A stretch of DNA of 36,330 nucleotides from contig CANRLO010000008.1 of the NCBI GenBank assembly GCA_947631495.1, positions 1-36,330 on the forward strand. Reading direction: 5' to 3'. This stretch comes from an uncultured Clostridia bacterium (GTDB lineage Bacteria; Bacillota; Clostridia; TANB77; CAG-508). Both the position numbers and the translations under genes were made by a program. Numbering within the stretch: position 1 is the stretch's first letter; each line of letters opens with the position of its first letter. The notes beneath the pieces were generated by a model. The model was not told where the DNA came from. It did not search any database and saw only the letters and a list, made by a program, of their open reading frames with translations. This document shows positions 32,181 through 36,330 of this stretch, piece by piece.

Positions 32181-33386
32181 ATGAAGAAAAAAATTGTGCC
32201 GATTACGCTTAGTTTAATTTTAATATTAGGAAGTTTACTTCCTTCCTATGCAGCTTCAGTTGGAGAATTAAATAATGAAAAAGCAGACGTTCAAGGAAAA
32301 ATTACAGAAGCACAAGGACAGCAAGAAGAAGTAAAAGAACAACTAAGTGCAGAAATGCAAGAAGTAGTTAATTTAAACAATTCAATTGATGAAGTAGAAA
32401 GGCAAATTCAACAATTACAAAGCGAAATTGATACATTACAAGCATCTATTGATCAAAAACAACAAGAATTAGAACAAAAACAAGAAGAACATGATAAAAA
32501 CCAAAAGCTATTAGAAGACCGTCTAGTAGTTATGTATGAAGCAGGAGAAACTTCTTTCTTAGATATGTTATTTAGTTCTAAAAACATTGTAGAATTTATT
32601 TCTAATTATTATTTATGGCAACAATTAATACAATGTGATAGAGAACTATTAGATACTATTGAAAAAGAACAAGAAGAAATTACTAACACGAAGCAACAAT
32701 TAGAACAAGAAAAGACAAAAGTAGATAGTGCAAAAGTAGAACAAGAAACTAAAAACAATTTACTAAAATCACAAAAAGCAGAAAGACAAAGAAAAGTAGA
32801 TGCTTTATCTGCAGAAGAAAAAGCATTACAATCTGAAATAGAAGAATATAATAAAAAATTAAAAGAAATTGATAATGCAATTGAACAAGCTATGGCAGAA
32901 GCATTAAAAGCAGAACAACAAGGAGGTTCAGGTAGCAATTTTGATGGAACATTTATCTGGCCTTTAGATTATTCACCAAGAAGAGTTACATCTAGAATGA
33001 AATTTAGATGGGGAAGATGGCACAAAGGAATCGATATAGGAACAAATGCAGAGACAGGAAAAAGAGTTATTGCAGCAGCATCTGGAACTGTTATTTATAG
33101 TGCATACCAATCTGGTTCGTCTTCAGCAGCAGGTTATGGAAATTACTTAATTATATATCATGGAAATGGATATTGTACCTTATATGCTCACTTAAATTCA
33201 AAATTAGTTTCAACAGGGCAAAGAGTATCACAGGGACAACTAATAGCCTACTCAGGAAATACAGGTGGTGTAGCACCACACTTACATTTTGAAATAAGAA
33301 AAGCAAGTTCAGTTGGCAATTTCTTTGGAAACAATTGGTTAGACCCATTAGATTACATGCCAGGTGGCTATGTAATAGTTGATTAA
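32181..33386 (+). CDS. Coiled-coil M23 murein hydrolase, FtsEX effector type (copy 1)
   Basis: A 401-aa secreted protein. The signal peptide (residues 1-25, ending PSYAASVG) leads into long coiled coils (~28-255) and a C-terminal LytM/M23 domain with zinc ligands in HKGIDIG (H281, D285) and HLHFEI, plus YAHLNSK. The shared motif LEDRLVVMYEAGETSFLDML with IVEFISNYYLW interrupts the coiled coil. This is the layout of EnvC/PcsB-like hydrolases or activators worked by FtsEX. All zinc ligands are present, so it is probably an active endopeptidase rather than only an activator. Confidence 0.93.
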   Translation: MKKKIVPITLSLILILGSLLPSYAASVGELNNEKADVQGKITEAQGQQEEVKEQLSAEMQEVVNLNNSIDEVERQIQQLQSEIDTLQASIDQKQQELEQKQEEHDKNQKLLEDRLVVMYEAGETSFLDMLFSSKNIVEFISNYYLWQQLIQCDRELLDTIEKEQEEITNTKQQLEQEKTKVDSAKVEQETKNNLLKSQKAERQRKVDALSAEEKALQSEIEEYNKKLKEIDNAIEQAMAEALKAEQQGGSGSNFDGTFIWPLDYSPRRVTSRMKFRWGRWHKGIDIGTNAETGKRVIAAASGTVIYSAYQSGSSSAAGYGNYLIIYHGNGYCTLYAHLNSKLVSTGQRVSQGQLIAYSGNTGGVAPHLHFEIRKASSVGNFFGNNWLDPLDYMPGGYVIVD

Positions 33387-33469
33387 CCAAATATAAGTTA
33401 ATATTACTTATATTAAATATGTAAAATAATGTCTTAATTATTATAAAGCAAAAACAAAGGAGGGAAAGT

Positions 33470-34618
33470 ATGAAAAGTAAAGTAATTTCAGTTTTAATTC
33501 TTGTTCAATTACTATCATGCTTTTTCTTTATGCCTAAATTACAAGCAACATCTTTAGAAGAACAAAAACAAGAATCACAAGAAAAGCAACAAGAAGCAGA
33601 ACAAAAATTACAATATGTAGAAGAAGAATTATCAGCAGCAGTAGTAAAAATACAAGAATTAGATGATACGATAAAAAACGCAGAAAAAGAAATAGCAGAG
33701 ATGGAAGAAAAATTAACAAAACTTCAAGTAAACGTAGAAGAAACAACGAAAGCATTAGAAAAAGTACAAAAACAGTATGATGAAAACCAAAAAATAATGG
33801 AACAAAGATTAGTTGTTATGTATGAATGTGGTGAAACAACTTATTTAGATGTATTGCTAAACTCTGCCAATATCATAGAATTTATTTCAAATTATTACTT
33901 TATACAAGAAATGATAAGAAGTGATAATGAGCTACTTGATAGTATTGAAAAAGAAAAAGATGATATTGAAACAAAGCAAACACAATTAGAAAAAGAAAAA
34001 GCAGAATTAAAATTATTAAAAGTAAAACAAGAGCAAACAAAAATTATTATGCAAAATAATAAAACAGTTCAAGAAAATGCTATTAGTAAATTATCAGAAG
34101 AAGAAAAACAATTACAAGAAAACATTCAAAAATATAAAGAAGAACAAGCATTAATTGAACAATTAATACAACTTGCAGCAAATGATTATGTATATGACGG
34201 AGAATATACAGGTGGAGTAATGTTATGGCCAGTTGCTAAAAGTGGTACATACATTACATCAGATTTTGGTATTAGAGAGCACCCTATACAAGGTGTAGAA
34301 AAACCACATACAGGAATAGATATTGGAAATGCAGGTTTTGGAGCACCAGTAATTGCAGCAGCAGATGGTATTGTTTCTATGGCAAGCTATTATGGTGGCT
34401 ATGGAAATTGTGTTATGATTAATCATGGAAATGGAATATCTACTTTATATGGACATGGTCAAAAAATACTAACATCTGTAGGAACAGAAGTAAAAAAAGG
34501 AGACTTAATTATGGAAGTTGGTTCAACTGGAGTTTCAACAGGTCCTCACTTACACTTTGAAGTAAGAATTAATGGAACACCTGTTAATCCACTTCCTTAC
34601 TTGCAAGTAACTAATTAA
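33470..34618 (+). CDS. Coiled-coil M23 murein hydrolase (copy 2, tandem paralogue)
   Basis: A 382-aa paralogue of the preceding gene: signal peptide (1-28), coiled coils (~30-235) and M23 domain with HTGIDIGNAG, YGHGQK and HLHFEV, so it is intact. The coiled-coil motif is also kept (MEQRLVVMYECGETTYLDVL, IIEFISNYYFI), but the rest has diverged, which indicates an old tandem duplication with separate roles. AAGGAGG precedes ATG 33470. A small hairpin (33390-33414) lies between the two copies. Confidence 0.93.
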   Translation: MKSKVISVLILVQLLSCFFFMPKLQATSLEEQKQESQEKQQEAEQKLQYVEEELSAAVVKIQELDDTIKNAEKEIAEMEEKLTKLQVNVEETTKALEKVQKQYDENQKIMEQRLVVMYECGETTYLDVLLNSANIIEFISNYYFIQEMIRSDNELLDSIEKEKDDIETKQTQLEKEKAELKLLKVKQEQTKIIMQNNKTVQENAISKLSEEEKQLQENIQKYKEEQALIEQLIQLAANDYVYDGEYTGGVMLWPVAKSGTYITSDFGIREHPIQGVEKPHTGIDIGNAGFGAPVIAAADGIVSMASYYGGYGNCVMINHGNGISTLYGHGQKILTSVGTEVKKGDLIMEVGSTGVSTGPHLHFEVRINGTPVNPLPYLQVTN

Positions 34619-34677
34619 AAAATAGCATATTTTATCGCAATTTTATAATTTGAAAAATAAAAAATTATTAACAATAA

Positions 34678-34717
34678 AAGTTAGAATAAGTTTTGTTGTT
34701 CTAACTTCTAATTTTTT
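34678..34717 (+). terminator. Terminator after the M23 pair
   Basis: A 9-bp stem (34678-34686 with 34699-34707), loop 12, then ATTTTTT. A TATACT at 34728-34733 just downstream may be the -10 of the next gene, with a weak -35 inside the terminator. Confidence 0.65.
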
Positions 34718-34766
34718 AAAAAAAGAGTATACTAAAAAGGGATAGGTACTTAAGGGAGGAAAGAAT

Positions 34767-35966
34767 ATGTCACAAAAAACACAAAAAGTCTATAAAATTA
34801 TTATGCTAATCATTTTAACAGCTGCTATTACTTTTATTATTACATCAGTAGGAATGTACCATATTTTAGGTAGCGGAAAAATAAAATATATTGCAACAAC
34901 AGATAGTATTGGAAGAACTTTTCAAACATTTCGTAGATTTATAGAAAAAAACTATTTAGGAGAAATAGATGATGATGCAATGTTAGAATCTGCTATTAAA
35001 GGTTATGTAGCAGGATTAAATGACGAATATTCTGAATATATTACAAAAGCAGAAATGGAAGACTATATGCAAGAAGCAACTGGAAAATATGTAGGAATTG
35101 GAGTTTATATTGCAAATAATACAGAAACAAATCAAATTCTTGTTTTAATGCCAATGAAAGGTTCACCAGCAGAAGAAGCAGGTATAAGGTCAGGCGATAT
35201 TATTACAAAAGTAGATGGCATTGCGTATACAGGAGAACAACTAAACGAGGCTTCTAGTGCTTTAAAGAGAGAAGCAGGAACAAAAGTACAAGTAGAAATT
35301 TTAAGAGATGGAGAACTACTTACAATTGAAGTTGAAAGAAGAGTAGTAAAAATAAATCATATTGAAACACAAGTATTAGAAAATAATATTGCTTATATGC
35401 AAATTGCTAGTTTTGATGAAGGAACATATGATGAATTTAAACAAAAATGGGAAGAATTAACAGCAGACCAAACAATTACTTCACTTATTATAGATTTAAG
35501 AAATAATGGTGGAGGAATTGTTGATGAAGCTATTGATATAGCTGATATGATGGTAGACAAAGATAAAACTTTATTGATTACAGAAAGTAAAGATAAAAAA
35601 GAAGAAACTACAAAAGCAAAGAGCGAAAAAGTTATTTCTATACCAATTGTTATATTAGTCAATGAAAATACAGCAAGTGCATCTGAAATATTAGCAGCAG
35701 CAGTAAAAGAAAACAACGAAAATGTTACTATTGTAGGAACTACTACTTTTGGAAAGGGTATAATTCAAACTATTTATAGCCTAACTGATGGAAGTGGTAT
35801 TAAACTAACTACAAGTGAATATTATACGCCAAACCACAATACCATTCATAAAATTGGAATTACACCAGACATAGAAATAAACTTGCCAGAAGGAGAAAGC
35901 TTATATAGTGTAGAACAAGAAGATGACACTCAATTACAAAAAGCAATAGAAATAGTAAAACAATAA
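34767..35966 (+). CDS. S41 family C-terminal processing peptidase
   Basis: A 399-aa membrane-anchored serine protease of the CtpA/CtpB type. One N-terminal membrane segment (~11-33) precedes the S41 N domain (LNDEYSEYITKAEMEDYM), the PDZ domain (GIGVYI to SPAEEAGIRSGDIITKVDG) and the protease core with a Ser/Lys dyad: S in NTASASEILAAA (~306) and K in TFGKGIIQT (~330), the family spacing. GGGAGG precedes ATG 34767. Its place behind ftsEX and the M23 genes, also seen in other Bacillota, suggests it trims extracytoplasmic wall proteins; its substrate is unknown. Confidence 0.95.
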   Translation: MSQKTQKVYKIIMLIILTAAITFIITSVGMYHILGSGKIKYIATTDSIGRTFQTFRRFIEKNYLGEIDDDAMLESAIKGYVAGLNDEYSEYITKAEMEDYMQEATGKYVGIGVYIANNTETNQILVLMPMKGSPAEEAGIRSGDIITKVDGIAYTGEQLNEASSALKREAGTKVQVEILRDGELLTIEVERRVVKINHIETQVLENNIAYMQIASFDEGTYDEFKQKWEELTADQTITSLIIDLRNNGGGIVDEAIDIADMMVDKDKTLLITESKDKKEETTKAKSEKVISIPIVILVNENTASASEILAAAVKENNENVTIVGTTTFGKGIIQTIYSLTDGSGIKLTTSEYYTPNHNTIHKIGITPDIEINLPEGESLYSVEQEDDTQLQKAIEIVKQ

Positions 35967-36036
35967 AAAAACAAATAAAAAAACAATACCATATTTAAAT
36001 GATATTGTTTTTTTTTGGTGCTTCGAAGTGGAATCG
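35967..36036. repeat. Duplicated tRNA-Phe 3' end plus terminator (partial copy)
   Basis: This 70-bp stretch repeats 36121-36191 with about three substitutions and one indel. Read on the minus strand it holds the last ~20 nt of tRNA-Phe including CCA, then the tRNA terminator. The rest of the tRNA is missing, so it is not a working tRNA gene. Confidence 0.85.
35982..36016. terminator. Terminator after the S41 protease gene (copy of the tRNA-Phe terminator)
   Basis: A stem of 11 positions with one mismatch (35982-35992 with 35999-36009), followed on the plus strand by a long T-run. The minus-strand side also has T-rich sequence, so it is bidirectional. The protease gene uses it as its own terminator. 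Confidence 0.8.
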
Positions 36037-36113
36037 GCAAGCCGCGTCCTAAAAACAGTCCACAGGACTGTTTTTGCCTTCACTATGTTCAGGCACGTCC
36101 TTTTCGATTCCAC
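36028..36113. mobile_element. Small palindromic element between tRNA-Phe 3' copies
   Basis: Inverted ends GTGGAATCG (36028-36036) and CGATTCCAC (36105-36113), identical to part of the tRNA-Phe T-arm, enclose a sequence with an 11-bp perfect hairpin (AAAAACAGTCC, loop ACA, complement; 36051-36075). It also contains GGCACGTCC and GCGTCC segments. It is more GC-rich than its surroundings and carries no gene. Calling it mobile is inference from the duplicated flanks. Confidence 0.5.
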
Positions 36114-36120
36114 ATTTCAC

Positions 36121-36191
36121 AAAAACAAATAAAAAAACAATACCATATTTTAATGATATTGTTCTTTCTTTGGTGCTTCGAAGTGGAATCG
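36121..36191. repeat. Second copy of the repeat, belonging to intact tRNA-Phe
   Basis: The counterpart of 35967-36036. It contains the tRNA-Phe terminator (stem 36136-36146 with 36153-36163, T-run on the minus strand) and the 3' end of the complete tRNA gene. Confidence 0.85.
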
Positions 36192-36246
36192 AACCACTGA
36201 CACAGGGATTTTCAGTCCCTTGCTCTACCAACTGAGCTATCGAAGC
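36171..36246 (-). tRNA. tRNA-Phe (GAA anticodon)
   Basis: On the minus strand: acceptor GCTTCGA/TCGAAGC, D-arm GCTCAGTTGGTAGAGC, anticodon stem AGGGA/TCCCT with loop CT-GAA-AA, T-arm AGTGG-TTCGATT-CCACT, discriminator A and encoded CCA. 76 nt and intact. It lies 19 nt after tRNA-Asp and is probably cotranscribed with it. Confidence 0.97.
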
Positions 36247-36265
36247 AGAAATATAAATAAAAAAA

Positions 36266-36330
36266 TGGCGACCTGGAACGGGCTCGAACCGTCGACCTCT
36301 AGCGTGACAGGCTAGCGTTCTAACCAACTG
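36266..36330 (-). tRNA. tRNA-Asp (GTC anticodon), 5' end cut by the window edge
   Basis: On the minus strand: anticodon stem CTAGC/GCTAG with loop CT-GTC-AC, T-arm GACGG-TTCGAGC-CCGTT, 3' acceptor CCAGGTC, discriminator G and encoded CCA. The 5' acceptor strand and part of the D-arm lie beyond 36330. Confidence 0.93.

Noticed and set aside
36015-36200. Open reading frame on the plus strand of 61 codons
   Set aside because: It covers the duplicated tRNA 3' end and insert, has no ribosome site and no protein-like composition.
36049-36327. Open reading frame on the minus strand of 92 codons
   Set aside because: It runs through tRNA-Asp, tRNA-Phe and the palindromic insert; such translated tRNA frames are not genes.

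Overview
The window is a 36.3 kb piece of a very AT-rich, low-GC Gram-positive chromosome, most likely an uncultured gut Clostridia lineage of Bacillota. The evidence is the gene content: SepF, DivIVA, Asp23/AmaP/DUF2273, FemAB-type transferase, FtsEX with M23 effectors, endonuclease-type MutL, HrcA/CIRCE-type control of groESL, split transketolase and formate-THF ligase. Shine-Dalgarno sites are strong (AGGAGG-like), codons end in A/T, and TGA is used as a stop (priA and the MNT gene), so the code is the standard bacterial one. GC content was judged by eye, not computed.

Layout. (1) 1-600: a single small orphan gene with its own consensus promoter and terminator. (2) 764-4613: priA-def-fmt, with two GGGGAC-type palindromic repeats lying on the stop codons of priA and def. 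(3) 4689-5330, minus strand: a repetitive beta-helix-like protein. (4) 5564-11502: an Asp23/AmaP/DUF2273 envelope-stress module, nusB, xseA, a secreted or anchored protein of unknown function, xseB, a PAP2-like membrane protein and fhs. (5) 11543-11932, minus strand: a small helical protein. (6) 12160-16039: a response regulator, histidine kinase, unknown membrane-anchored protein and FemAB transferase. CTTACA repeats at 11-bp spacing lie before the regulator and before the FemAB gene, which suggests autoregulation and a cell-wall target. (7) 16131-18181: CIRCE-controlled groES-groEL. (8) 18379-24530: mutL, a membrane protein, miaA, an HlyD-like protein, sepF and divIVA. (9) 24604-26337: a pilin-like anchored protein with a formylglycine-generating-enzyme-like (C-type lectin fold) body. 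Its last ~55 residues look like the variable region of a diversity-generating retroelement (DGR) target. (10) tRNA-Trp, a GtrA-like protein, an M23 peptidase, split transketolase and a lone MNT nucleotidyltransferase. (11) 30502-35966: ftsE-ftsX, two paralogous coiled-coil M23 hydrolases and an S41 protease. (12) The right end: tRNA-Asp and tRNA-Phe on the minus strand, with the tRNA-Phe 3' end plus its terminator duplicated around an 84-bp palindromic insert.

Most of the window is conserved housekeeping sequence: translation, repair, division and wall remodelling. The most unusual items are the putative DGR target, which has no reverse transcriptase or template repeat in the window; the duplicated tRNA-Phe 3' end around a small palindromic element; and the shared 11-bp repeat operator that ties the two-component system to a FemAB gene.
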